Assembly (NCBI GenBank): GCA_964528645.1
Contig: CAZGSR010000026.1
Coordinates: forward strand, 1 to 39,029
Reading direction: 5' to 3'
DNA length: 39,029 nt
DNA from: UBA5734 sp964528645
GTDB lineage: Bacteria; Bacillota; Clostridia; Saccharofermentanales; UBA5734
Part shown: piece after piece, positions 24,079 through 31,975 of the stretch
Layout of the letters: each line of letters starts with the position of its first letter
How positions within the stretch are numbered: position 1 is the stretch's first letter
Made by a program: the position numbers and the translations under genes
Notes under the pieces: model-generated
Database searches by the model: none
The model's input: the letters and a program-made list of their open reading frames with translations, nothing else
Told to the model about the DNA's origin: nothing

Positions 24079-24318
24079 TCAGGTATTGGCTTTGATGTAC
24101 TCGACGGCATCTCCGACTGACTTGATTTTCTCGGCGTCCTCATCCGGAATCGAGATGTTGAATTCCTGTTCCATCGCCATGACCAATTCGACGATGTCGA
24201 GTGAGTCGGCATTGAGATCGTCAATAAAATTCGACTGCATGTTGACGCTGTCGGCATCAACCCCGAGCTGTTCGACCAGAATGTTCTGGACACTGGCAAA
24301 AATGCTATCTGTAGACAT
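24079..24318 (-). CDS. acpP: acyl carrier protein
   Basis: A 79-residue acidic carrier protein for fatty acid synthesis. The phosphopantetheine attachment serine is S39 in the DADSL motif, followed by DIVELVMAMEQEF. GGAGGAG precedes the start. It is a monocistronic unit between its own promoter and terminator; the plsX-fabDGF genes that usually accompany it are elsewhere, but the acpP-rnc neighbourhood is conserved. Confidence 0.98.
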   Translation of the reverse strand: MSTDSIFASVQNILVEQLGVDADSVNMQSNFIDDLNADSLDIVELVMAMEQEFNISIPDEDAEKIKSVGDAVEYIKANT

Positions 24319-24383
24319 GAAGTGCTCCTCCTAAAGTGGGCGTTTTCGCATTATTCTAGTGGTTCGTTACCAAACCTATCCTA

Positions 24384-24412
24384 TTTTTATTTGATCATCA
24401 AGCAATTGTCAA
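24384..24412 (-). promoter_or_regulatory. promoter for acpP
   Basis: Minus-strand perfect -35 TTGACA, 17-base spacer, -10 TAAAAA. A near-palindrome GGTTTG-N4-CGAACC (24361-24376) lies just downstream, around +2 to +17, where a repressor could act. It does not look like the FapR consensus. Confidence 0.6.
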
Positions 24413-24450
24413 GTCAGTTGGCTGATCAATTCAGTCTGACCAACGGATAT

Positions 24451-25059
24451 TTACCCATGCAGGAAATGGAGATTACGCTTGATGTAGTCATAGCCGGAAA
24501 CGATGGTCATGATCACTGCGACCAGCATGGCTCCATCTCCGATCCAGTGAAAGTTGGCTGCCAGGGCTGGTGCCACGGGTTCCAGAAGCATCAGGACCAG
24601 GCCTTCTACCATCATGAGGGAGATAGCAATGATCTGGGTCACGGTCTTGAGCTTGCCGAGCTGGCCTGCTGCAATGACAACCCCGTGGTCCGAAGCCAAA
24701 AGCCGGATGCCTGTGACCATGAATTCGCGGATGATGATGATAATCGCCACCAGGGCATGGATCCGGGTATTCTGGACCAGGGCGATCAGAACGGAGATGA
24801 CCAGCATCTTGTCCGCGATCGGGTCGAGGAATTTGCCCAGGTTTGTGACCAGGTTCTGGCTGCGGGCAATCGCACCATCGAGCAGATCTGTCAGCGATGC
24901 GATGATGAAGATCAACAGGGCGATGATCTGGCCATACCCCATGATGAAGGTGTTCCAGCTGGCAAAGACCGGCAGCTGGCTCGGAATCGGTAACATGAAA
25001 ACCAGGACAAAGGGAACCAGGATGATCCGAAGCAGGGTGAGTTTGTTGGGCAGATTCAT
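24451..25059 (-). CDS. pgsA: CDP-diacylglycerol-glycerol-3-phosphate 3-phosphatidyltransferase
   Basis: A 202-residue integral membrane enzyme making phosphatidylglycerol phosphate. The CDP-alcohol phosphotransferase signature DG-x2-AR-x8-G-x3-D-x3-D is complete (DGAIARSQNLVTNLGKFLDP then IADK) near residue 60. About five hydrophobic segments follow the N-terminal NLPNKLTLLRIILVPF. The start ATG overlaps the rimO stop (TGATG), so it is coupled to rimO. Confidence 0.95.
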   Translation of the reverse strand: MNLPNKLTLLRIILVPFVLVFMLPIPSQLPVFASWNTFIMGYGQIIALLIFIIASLTDLLDGAIARSQNLVTNLGKFLDPIADKMLVISVLIALVQNTRIHALVAIIIIIREFMVTGIRLLASDHGVVIAAGQLGKLKTVTQIIAISLMMVEGLVLMLLEPVAPALAANFHWIGDGAMLVAVIMTIVSGYDYIKRNLHFLHG

Positions 25060-26444
25060 CAGACGGTTACTCCCGTTAATTCATAGTCTCCCGCATCGAC
25101 GATGCGAACAGGCACAGTTTGACCGAGTCTGAGGTCTGCTTCAGAAGCAGCCACCCAGATGACTGGATCCACTTCCGGAGCTTCGGCAAAACTGCGGCCC
25201 CTGTAGAATACACCATCATCCGAGACGCTTTCAAGGGTGACATCCAGGATCTGGCCCAGTCTGTTCTGGTTGGACTGGAGCGAGATCGTCTGCTGCTGTG
25301 CCATGATCGCCTTCATCCGTGCCTGGGCGATGGATTTTCTGACCTTCGGTTTCATCTGGGCAGCAGGGGTTCCCTCTTCGGCGGAAAAAACAAAACAGCC
25401 CAGACGGTCGAACCGGATCTCGGCAAGAAATTCTTTCAATGCCGTAAAGTCTGCGTCTGTTTCACCGGGAAATCCCACCAGGACTGTGGTGCGCAAAACC
25501 AGGTCCGGCATGGCCTGGCGTAATTTTAGCACCGTCGCCCGGATGCTCGCCTGCGTGTCCCGGCGGTTCATGGCACGAAGGACGGGATCAGCAGCATGCT
25601 GGATCGGCAAATCGAGGTAGTGGGCAACTTTGGGTTCGCTGGCCATGCATTCGATCAGTTCATCGGTCAAACCATCATTATAAACATACAGGATCCGTAC
25701 CATCCGGACCTCAGGCATCTGGCACAGGGCTCGGATCAGCTCTGGCAGGCGGCGGCGTCCATACAGGTCGAGACCATAACGGGTTGTATCCTGGGCGATC
25801 AGGATCAGCTCCCCATAACCGGCTGCACTGAGGCGAGCGGCTTCGGTGATGATCGCTTCGAAAGGTCGGGAAATAAACGGGCCGCGAATACCCGGAATGG
25901 CACAGTAGGAGCAGTGATTCGAGCACCCCTCGGCCACCTTGATGTAAGCATAATTGCCCGGCGTGGATGGCTGGCGTGGGACAGATAAATGCTCGAGGCT
26001 GCCCCCAGATCCAGGCAAGGTCGCAATCTGGTCACCTGGTTGTGCTGCATCTCTGTCCAGCTGTTCGATCACATCCCGGATCCGGTTGTAGTCTGCTGTA
26101 CCAAGCACTGCATTGACTTCCGGCATCTGGCCCAGAATATCGACCGCATAGCGCTGTGACAGGCACCCAGCAACAATCAGGTATCTGGCGCGTCCGTTTG
26201 GCTGCTTATAATCGGCCAGCTGGAGGATGCTCTCGATGGCTTCCTTTTTAGCTGACTCGATGAATCCACACGTATTGACCAGCAGGATGTCGGCCTGGGA
26301 TGGATCATCAACCATGATAAAGCCTGCGTCGCGCAGAATATGGCTCATACACTCGGAATCAACGAGGTTTTTGGCACAACCGAGGGAAAGCAGGAATACC
26401 TGCCTGTTCTCCCGGGATATGGATGCATCAGTCTGCATAGTCAT
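25059..26444 (-). CDS. rimO: ribosomal protein S12 methylthiotransferase RimO
   Basis: A 461-residue radical SAM enzyme adding a methylthio group to the conserved aspartate of S12. N-terminal UPF0004 domain with cluster cysteines in LGCAKNLVDSE, NTCGFI and AGCLSQRY; radical SAM CSNHCSYCAIP near residue 162; C-terminal TRAM domain after about residue 385. The N-terminal SLGCAKNLVDSE supports RimO over MiaB. The ATG at 26444 overlaps recX by 17 bases; a second ATG two codons later is possible. rimO-pgsA is a common clostridial pair. Confidence 0.96.
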   Translation of the reverse strand: MTMQTDASISRENRQVFLLSLGCAKNLVDSECMSHILRDAGFIMVDDPSQADILLVNTCGFIESAKKEAIESILQLADYKQPNGRARYLIVAGCLSQRYAVDILGQMPEVNAVLGTADYNRIRDVIEQLDRDAAQPGDQIATLPGSGGSLEHLSVPRQPSTPGNYAYIKVAEGCSNHCSYCAIPGIRGPFISRPFEAIITEAARLSAAGYGELILIAQDTTRYGLDLYGRRRLPELIRALCQMPEVRMVRILYVYNDGLTDELIECMASEPKVAHYLDLPIQHAADPVLRAMNRRDTQASIRATVLKLRQAMPDLVLRTTVLVGFPGETDADFTALKEFLAEIRFDRLGCFVFSAEEGTPAAQMKPKVRKSIAQARMKAIMAQQQTISLQSNQNRLGQILDVTLESVSDDGVFYRGRSFAEAPEVDPVIWVAASEADLRLGQTVPVRIVDAGDYELTGVTV

Positions 26445-27003
26445 CTTGGTTTGAAAGACCTTTCAGGAATTCTCGAACAGCCTCACGGACACTGTCTGGC
26501 GTAAAGCCGCGGCTGATGAGAAACCGGTAGTATTTATTTTTCTGTTCGGCAGATCCAGGTTCGGGTGATCCACTGGTCAGGTTCTTCGGCCGACCGAATT
26601 TCCCCTGCAGAGCAGCCAGCGCCAGTTCACTGTCAGCTGGGCGATCCACCAGAACCTGTTCGATGGCAGCCTGGTCGAGGCCCTGGGCTGAGAGACGCTG
26701 CGTTATCCGCAGGGCTGATTCGGATTTCGCTCCAGTCCGGGACTTTGCTTTCTGCCGGGCCAGGCGAAAATCGTCGATCTTACCCTCGTTTTTCAGTTCA
26801 TCAATCACATGGGCTACATTGTCTTCAGCAAAGCCTTGCCGGTGCAGATAATCCCGGACTTGGCCCGATGGCTTGCGGCCTAGACCCAGCCAGCGGACTG
26901 CAGCAGACCGGGCCTCCTGTCTGTTCTCAGAATCCTGATTAGCTTCTGGAAGCGTCATCCTCTGGCGCAGGAACTCATAAGGATCTTTGGCCATATCTGC
27001 CAA
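26428..27003 (-). CDS. recX: RecA regulatory protein RecX
   Basis: A 191-residue modulator of RecA filaments, made of repeated three-helix units. Visible: AAVRWLGLGRKPSGQVRDYL, DELKNEGKIDDFRLARQKA, ALRITQRLSAQGLDQAAIEQ and a final KYYRFLISRGFTPDSVREAV. The TTG at 27003, preceded by AAGG from the recA stop region, lies six bases after recA; an ATG at 26994 is the alternative start. Adjacent placement supports cotranscription with recA under LexA control. Confidence 0.92.
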   Translation of the reverse strand: MADMAKDPYEFLRQRMTLPEANQDSENRQEARSAAVRWLGLGRKPSGQVRDYLHRQGFAEDNVAHVIDELKNEGKIDDFRLARQKAKSRTGAKSESALRITQRLSAQGLDQAAIEQVLVDRPADSELALAALQGKFGRPKNLTSGSPEPGSAEQKNKYYRFLISRGFTPDSVREAVREFLKGLSNQDDYAD

Positions 27004-27009
27004 TGAACC

Positions 27010-28119
27010 TTAGAGGTCGAGGCCCAGGATGTCTTCTTCACGATCATCATCCTCGGATACTGGTTCGTCCAAAGTACCAGGGCTTGCGATCTGAGCCCGG
27101 ATCCGGCTGTCCAGTTCATCGCGCATCTCAGGGTTGGCCTTTAAAAACTGGCGGGTGTTGTCACGGCCCTGGCCAATCCGCTGACCCTTGTAAGAGAACC
27201 AGGCGCCACTCTTCTCTACAAAATCCATACTGACTGCCAGATCAAGGATGCAGCCCTCCTTGGATATGCCCTCGCCATAGATAATGTCGAACTCGGCTTC
27301 CTTAAAGGGTGGTGCGACCTTGTTCTTGACCACCTTGACCCGAGTTTTAGAGCCCACAACATCGGTCCCATTGCGCAGGGTCTCGATCTTGCGCACGTCG
27401 AGGCGGACTGATGCGTAGAACTTAAGTGCGCGGCCGCCTGGAGTTGTCTCAGGATTGCCGAACATGACACCAACCTTCTCACGCAGCTGGTTGATGAAAA
27501 CAGCCACCGTGCTGGACTTGGCGATGACACCGGCCAGTTTGCGCAGGGCCTGCGACATCAGGCGGGCCTGCAAGCCAACATGGGAGTCTCCCATCTCGCC
27601 ATCAATTTCAGCCTTCGGCACGAGGGCTGCGACGGAGTCCACGACGATGACGTCGATGGCGCCGCTCCGGACGAGGGCCTCGGTGATTTCCAGCGCCTGT
27701 TCACCCGTATCCGGCTGGGATACAATCAGGTTGTCGATGTCGACCCCCAGCTTGGCTGCATAATTTGGGTCGAGGGCGTGCTCAGCATCGATGAAAGCCG
27801 CTGTGCCACCCGCACGCTGGGCTTCCGCGATGATGTGCAGGGCGACAGTGGTCTTACCAGATGATTCCGGACCATAGATCTCGACGACACGACCACGCGG
27901 TACACCACCGATCCCCAGTGCCAAGTCCAGGGACAAGGCACCGGTCGAGATGGACTCGACCTGCATGGCGGTCCTTTCGCCCAGCTTCATGACGGCGCCC
28001 TTGCCAAACTGCTTCTCAATCTGGCCGAGCGCGGCGTCCAGCGCACGGTTGCGGTCTGATGCTTGCTTCTGGCTGATCTCCTGGGTCGATTTACCGGCAC
28101 CTTTATCTGTCCTGGCCAT
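27010..28119 (-). CDS. recA: recombinase RecA
   Basis: A 369-residue strand-exchange ATPase that also stimulates LexA self-cleavage. Walker A GPESSGKT is at residues 83-90; the catalytic loop and L1/L2 regions follow (VVDSVAALVPKAEIDGEMGD; FINQLREKVGVMFGNPE; GGRALKFYASVRLDVRK). The acidic C-terminal tail (SEDDDREED) is present. The start at 28119 has TGGAGG at ideal spacing; the frame runs seven codons further but those overlap the LexA box. Confidence 0.99.
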   Translation of the reverse strand: MARTDKGAGKSTQEISQKQASDRNRALDAALGQIEKQFGKGAVMKLGERTAMQVESISTGALSLDLALGIGGVPRGRVVEIYGPESSGKTTVALHIIAEAQRAGGTAAFIDAEHALDPNYAAKLGVDIDNLIVSQPDTGEQALEITEALVRSGAIDVIVVDSVAALVPKAEIDGEMGDSHVGLQARLMSQALRKLAGVIAKSSTVAVFINQLREKVGVMFGNPETTPGGRALKFYASVRLDVRKIETLRNGTDVVGSKTRVKVVKNKVAPPFKEAEFDIIYGEGISKEGCILDLAVSMDFVEKSGAWFSYKGQRIGQGRDNTRQFLKANPEMRDELDSRIRAQIASPGTLDEPVSEDDDREEDILGLDL

Positions 28120-28132
28120 GATTACCTCCAAA

Positions 28133-28148
28133 AAGAACATTCGTTCTT
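28133..28148 (-). promoter_or_regulatory. LexA (SOS) box at recA
   Basis: AAGAACATTCGTTCTT (+ strand) contains GAAC-N4-GTTC, the core of the Bacillus/Clostridium LexA operator, within six-base perfect arms. It lies between the promoter -10 and the recA ribosome binding site, about 5 to 20 bases past the expected start site, where bound LexA would block transcription. Confidence 0.88.
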
Positions 28149-28159
28149 GTATTCATTTC

Positions 28160-28188
28160 ATTATAGAGTTCACTTCTGGCACCGTCAA
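28160..28188 (-). promoter_or_regulatory. recA promoter
   Basis: Minus-strand -35 TTGACG, 17-base spacer, perfect -10 TATAAT. This is the strongest promoter match in the window and is followed directly by the LexA box. Confidence 0.88.
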
Positions 28189-28224
28189 CGCATCTTTGCC
28201 AGTTTACCAAACTTTCGTTCGACA

Positions 28225-29817
28225 TTAATCGCGTTTTTTCGACAAGCCCAGCAAGGCAGAAATCCTTGAATGCACAGTGGCGAGCAGGTTTGAGGCTTCT
28301 TTGACATGGAGTAAAACTGCGACACCGATGAACACCAGCAGGGACATTGTGCTGCGGATAAACAGCCAGATGAGTTCATGGACTTTGCCCTGCGGAACAT
28401 AACCGATCCGGTTCAGGAACAAAAGCAATACCATCATGGCACTGGCTGCTGCCATCAGGCGCAGCAGGTAGCCACTGAGGTGGCGCGGGGTTGCCTGCGG
28501 GGCTACATAGGCATAGGTCCTGAACAGGAAAATGGCACTGGCGATGCTGGTCAGGGTGTACGCCAGAGACAATCCACTGATGTCCATCCGGAACCCCTTT
28601 AAAAGGACCAGGCAGAGCAACGGATTGAGGACAAGTGTCAGAAGACCATTGACCAGGGCCACCCGGGTCATTTTACGAGCATAGAAAGCCTGGTTGGTCA
28701 GGAAAACAAACGTCTGGGCAATCATGGCCAGCGCATACCAGCGCAGGACACTGGCAGCTGTGGCGACTTGTTCTGCCGTATAACTGCTGCTCCACTGGAA
28801 GATGGCCTGGATGACATCCTTTTGCAGCGCCAGGATCAGAGCAGCAGACGGAATCATCAGGAACAGGGCCTGGCGCAGGCTCTGGCCAAACAACTGGCTG
28901 CTGCCGGTTTCATCCAGCGCGGCATGGTGGCGGGCCAGGGACGGCAACATGACATTGCCGATGGCAACCACAAAAATCCCATACGGCAGTTGCCAGGTCG
29001 TGGCTGCATTGCGCAAAGATGTGGCCGCACCTGGAAACTGGTCGGCAAAACCGGTCAGGATGATGGTGTTGACCTGGACGATCGAGCCTGAGATCAAGGT
29101 TGGCACAGCCAGACGGACCATCTGGCGAAATCCAGGATCCTGATGGTCCAGCGACCAAGTGTAGTTTTTTAATAACGGTGCAGCCATCACCGCCTGGAAA
29201 ATGAAATAGACAGCAGCTGCGCCCATCACACCTGCAGCGACACGGACTGCACCATTTTCACTGCGCTCACCCAGGAGGACCATCGCCAGAACCACAACGA
29301 CGTTGTAGATGGAGGGTCCAAAAGAGGTTCGGCCAAACTGGCGGTAGGCATTCAGGATGCCAATGCACAAGGCCGCCAGCATCATGAAGAAGACCTGGGG
29401 GAACAAAGCCCGTGAGACACGGACTGCCAGATCCGTGATCGCTGGATCCTTGCTGCTGTTGTAGAAAGCCAGTAACTGAGGTGACAGCCATTCACCCAGA
29501 AGGACGGCAACCAGCATGGCCAAGGCAGCGTAATTCACCAGGATCGACAGACTGCGCCACCCCTTATTCTCTTCTCCTTTTTCCAAAGCATGAGAGAGAC
29601 TGGGCGTAACCGCTGCGCCGATCGCACCGCCAACCAGAAGCTGGTAAAACAAGTCCGGGATTTGGAATCCGATGATGAAGGCATCAGAAACCACACCATA
29701 TCCGAGCATGGGCACGATCAGGATTTCGCGCAGGTGGCCACTGATTTTGGATAACAGAAGACCTGCCATCATGATCAGTGTGGCCAGGCGCATATTATGC
29801 GCTTTGGCTTGGCTCAT
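28225..29817 (-). CDS. murJ: lipid II flippase MurJ
   Basis: A 530-residue polytopic membrane protein of the MVF/MOP superfamily (about 14 hydrophobic segments) that flips the peptidoglycan precursor lipid II. The family start is ATLIMMAGLLLSKISGHLRE, with SDAFIIGFQIPDLFYQLLVG, GGAIGAAVTPSLS and later SFGPSIYNVVVVLAM. Its ATG overlaps the cinA stop (ATGA). It ends 37 bases before the recA -35, closing the large proC-to-murJ unit; no clear terminator is seen. Confidence 0.93.
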   Translation of the reverse strand: MSQAKAHNMRLATLIMMAGLLLSKISGHLREILIVPMLGYGVVSDAFIIGFQIPDLFYQLLVGGAIGAAVTPSLSHALEKGEENKGWRSLSILVNYAALAMLVAVLLGEWLSPQLLAFYNSSKDPAITDLAVRVSRALFPQVFFMMLAALCIGILNAYRQFGRTSFGPSIYNVVVVLAMVLLGERSENGAVRVAAGVMGAAAVYFIFQAVMAAPLLKNYTWSLDHQDPGFRQMVRLAVPTLISGSIVQVNTIILTGFADQFPGAATSLRNAATTWQLPYGIFVVAIGNVMLPSLARHHAALDETGSSQLFGQSLRQALFLMIPSAALILALQKDVIQAIFQWSSSYTAEQVATAASVLRWYALAMIAQTFVFLTNQAFYARKMTRVALVNGLLTLVLNPLLCLVLLKGFRMDISGLSLAYTLTSIASAIFLFRTYAYVAPQATPRHLSGYLLRLMAAASAMMVLLLFLNRIGYVPQGKVHELIWLFIRSTMSLLVFIGVAVLLHVKEASNLLATVHSRISALLGLSKKRD

Positions 29818-31118
29818 TGCAGCAGGTCCCGCCGGGCCAGGTCGAACGCATTCAATGTCGACACCTTGCGGACACGGGCACGATTGCCCGGGATCTGCAT
29901 GCGCCGGACCTCAACGCCGCGGTCACTGGCACATGCCAGATAAACCAGCCCAACGGGTTTGTCATCGCTTCCGCCGTCTGGTCCAGCAATGCCCGTTACA
30001 GCAACCGCCAGATCCGTATCCATGACGTCACGACATCCTTTGGCCATGGCAATTGCGGTTTCCTCGCTGACGGCTCCAAATTCGGCAATCACGTCCGTCG
30101 GGACATGGAGCTGATTGATTTTGACATCGTTGGCATAGGCCACGATGCTGCCTTTAAAAACGGCTGAAACACCAGGAATTTCGCCAAACGTGGCTGCAAT
30201 CAGGCCAGCTGTGCAGGATTCGGCAAAGCTGATGGTCTTATGCTGCTCAGAAAGCAGGTCCTTGACCAAAGCAGGCATGGTTCTGGGACCGATTTCGTAG
30301 ATATATTCCCCGACCCGTTTCCGAATTTCAGCCAGCAGACCCGCCGTGTTGTCGGGCTCATTTTCGTCATGGACGAGCTGGGTCACCCGGAACATGACCT
30401 CGCCCTCGGAAGCATAAGGTGCCAGAGTCGGATTGTGCTGGCCGTCGATCAAGTCTTTGAGCAAGGTCTCCGCTGCTGATTCACCGATACCGATCAGGCG
30501 GACAAAGTGATGGCGAAACCGGGTTGCAGTGCGCATTTCAAGATATGGCGCAGCAGACTCCTGGAACATCAGGGTCATTTCTGAAGGCGGCCCAGGGAGA
30601 AGGATCATGACCTTAGGCTTATCCTCATAGAAAAATTCCAGGATGGCTCCGGGGGCGGTTCCATTGTGGTTAGGCATCACCCGGGCCTTCTCAGGCATTT
30701 GAGCTTGTTTCCAGTTGTTTTCTGTAATGCTCAAACGACCCAGGCGATGGAAAAAATCTGCGATCGCTGCACGGCTATCCGGATGCTCGACCAGCTTTTG
30801 TCCCGCAACTTGGGCAGCGATAGCCATGGTCAGATCATCTGCCGTCGGTCCAAGACCGCCAGTGACGACAATCAGGTCCGAGCGGCTGGCTGCCGTTTCC
30901 ATCGCCAGGCGGACGCGGTCCGGGTTATCGCCAACGACTGTCTGGTAATAAGAAGACACTCCGAGGAGGGTCAGTTGGCGGGCCAGCCAGGCTGCATTGG
31001 TGTTGATGATCTGTCCCAGCAACAGTTCCGTACCGACGCAGAGGATTTCTCCGATGTGGATCGAATTAAACGGATTCTGTTCCGCCTGACTGGGATCAAG
31101 ATCGGATGTCCCGATCAT
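29814..31118 (-). CDS. cinA: CinA, nicotinamide nucleotide amidase / competence-damage protein
   Basis: A 434-residue two-domain protein. The N-terminal MoaB-like domain (about 20-185) has VGTELLLGQIINTNA and TGGLGPTADDLT and is linked to ADP-ribose pyrophosphatase activity in the family; the C-terminal PncC domain (about 275-430) has FAESCTAGLIAATFGE and VAVTGIAGPDGGSDDKP and deamidates nicotinamide mononucleotide for NAD recycling. It overlaps folD upstream and murJ downstream by four bases each. cinA near recA is common in Gram-positive bacteria. The Nudix gene of this operon also acts on ADP-ribose-type compounds. Confidence 0.95.
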   Translation of the reverse strand: MIGTSDLDPSQAEQNPFNSIHIGEILCVGTELLLGQIINTNAAWLARQLTLLGVSSYYQTVVGDNPDRVRLAMETAASRSDLIVVTGGLGPTADDLTMAIAAQVAGQKLVEHPDSRAAIADFFHRLGRLSITENNWKQAQMPEKARVMPNHNGTAPGAILEFFYEDKPKVMILLPGPPSEMTLMFQESAAPYLEMRTATRFRHHFVRLIGIGESAAETLLKDLIDGQHNPTLAPYASEGEVMFRVTQLVHDENEPDNTAGLLAEIRKRVGEYIYEIGPRTMPALVKDLLSEQHKTISFAESCTAGLIAATFGEIPGVSAVFKGSIVAYANDVKINQLHVPTDVIAEFGAVSEETAIAMAKGCRDVMDTDLAVAVTGIAGPDGGSDDKPVGLVYLACASDRGVEVRRMQIPGNRARVRKVSTLNAFDLARRDLLQ

Positions 31119-31975
31119 ACCTGGAGCCCTTCCTGGCGCAGAAAGGTTTGCCAGGTGTTTTCCAGCAGCATGGCAATGGTCATCGGGCCAACCCCGCCGG
31201 GAACGGGAGAAATCGCTGATGCAACTGGTTCAACACTGGCAAAATCGACATCACCGACTACTTTACCGGCCGCGTTGCGGTTGATACCGACATCAATGAC
31301 CACCGCGCCTGGTTTGACATAGTCGGCTGTGATCATTTCTGGTCTGCCGATGGCGGCAATCAGAATATCGGCCTGGCGACAGACTGCAGCCAAGTCACGC
31401 GTGCGCGAATGGGTGATGGTGACGGTGCAGTGTTCCTTGAGCATCAGCTGGGCGACCGGTTTACCGACAATATTACTACGGCCAACAATGACACAGTTGG
31501 CACCTACCAGGGGAATGTTGTAGGCCTTGAGCATTTCGAGAACGCCAGCAGGTGTGCAGGAGACCAGACCATCTTTGCCCAGGGAAAGCAGTCCGACATT
31601 GACTGGGTGGAATCCATCGACATCTTTTTTCGGGTCGATCGCATTGATCACTTTGAATTCGCTGATCTGGTCCGGCAACGGCAGCTGGCACAAGATCCCA
31701 TGCACAGAAGGATCATTGTTCAGCTGGTCGATCAGTTCCAGAAGTTCATGTTCTTCGATGTCGGCCGGCAGACGGTAGCCATAAGACATCAGGCCGGCTT
31801 CTTCACAGGCTTTTTTCTTGTTGTTGACATAAATCGACGAGGCCGGGTCTTCACCAACCTGGACGACGGCCAGACCGGGTCTTTTTCCTGTCTTGTCGTA
31901 CGTTTCCCGGACTTTTTCGGCCAGCTGGCTGCGCAGCTGTGCGGCGAGTTCCTTGCCGCGAATCATGGTGGTCAT
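31115..31975 (-). CDS. folD: methylenetetrahydrofolate dehydrogenase/cyclohydrolase FolD
   Basis: A 286-residue bifunctional enzyme turning 5,10-methylene-THF into 10-formyl-THF. Signatures: VVQVGEDPASSIYVNNKKKA (catalytic Y and K), GILCQLPLPDQI, and the NADP site VIVGRSNIVGKPVAQLML; PGGVGPMTIAMLLENT closes the protein. GGGAGG lies nine bases before the ATG at 31975, so the start is firm. Its first 125 bases overlap the reading frame of the preceding ygiQ-like gene. It works with glyA in one-carbon metabolism. Confidence 0.97.
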   Translation of the reverse strand: MTTMIRGKELAAQLRSQLAEKVRETYDKTGKRPGLAVVQVGEDPASSIYVNNKKKACEEAGLMSYGYRLPADIEEHELLELIDQLNNDPSVHGILCQLPLPDQISEFKVINAIDPKKDVDGFHPVNVGLLSLGKDGLVSCTPAGVLEMLKAYNIPLVGANCVIVGRSNIVGKPVAQLMLKEHCTVTITHSRTRDLAAVCRQADILIAAIGRPEMITADYVKPGAVVIDVGINRNAAGKVVGDVDFASVEPVASAISPVPGGVGPMTIAMLLENTWQTFLRQEGLQV

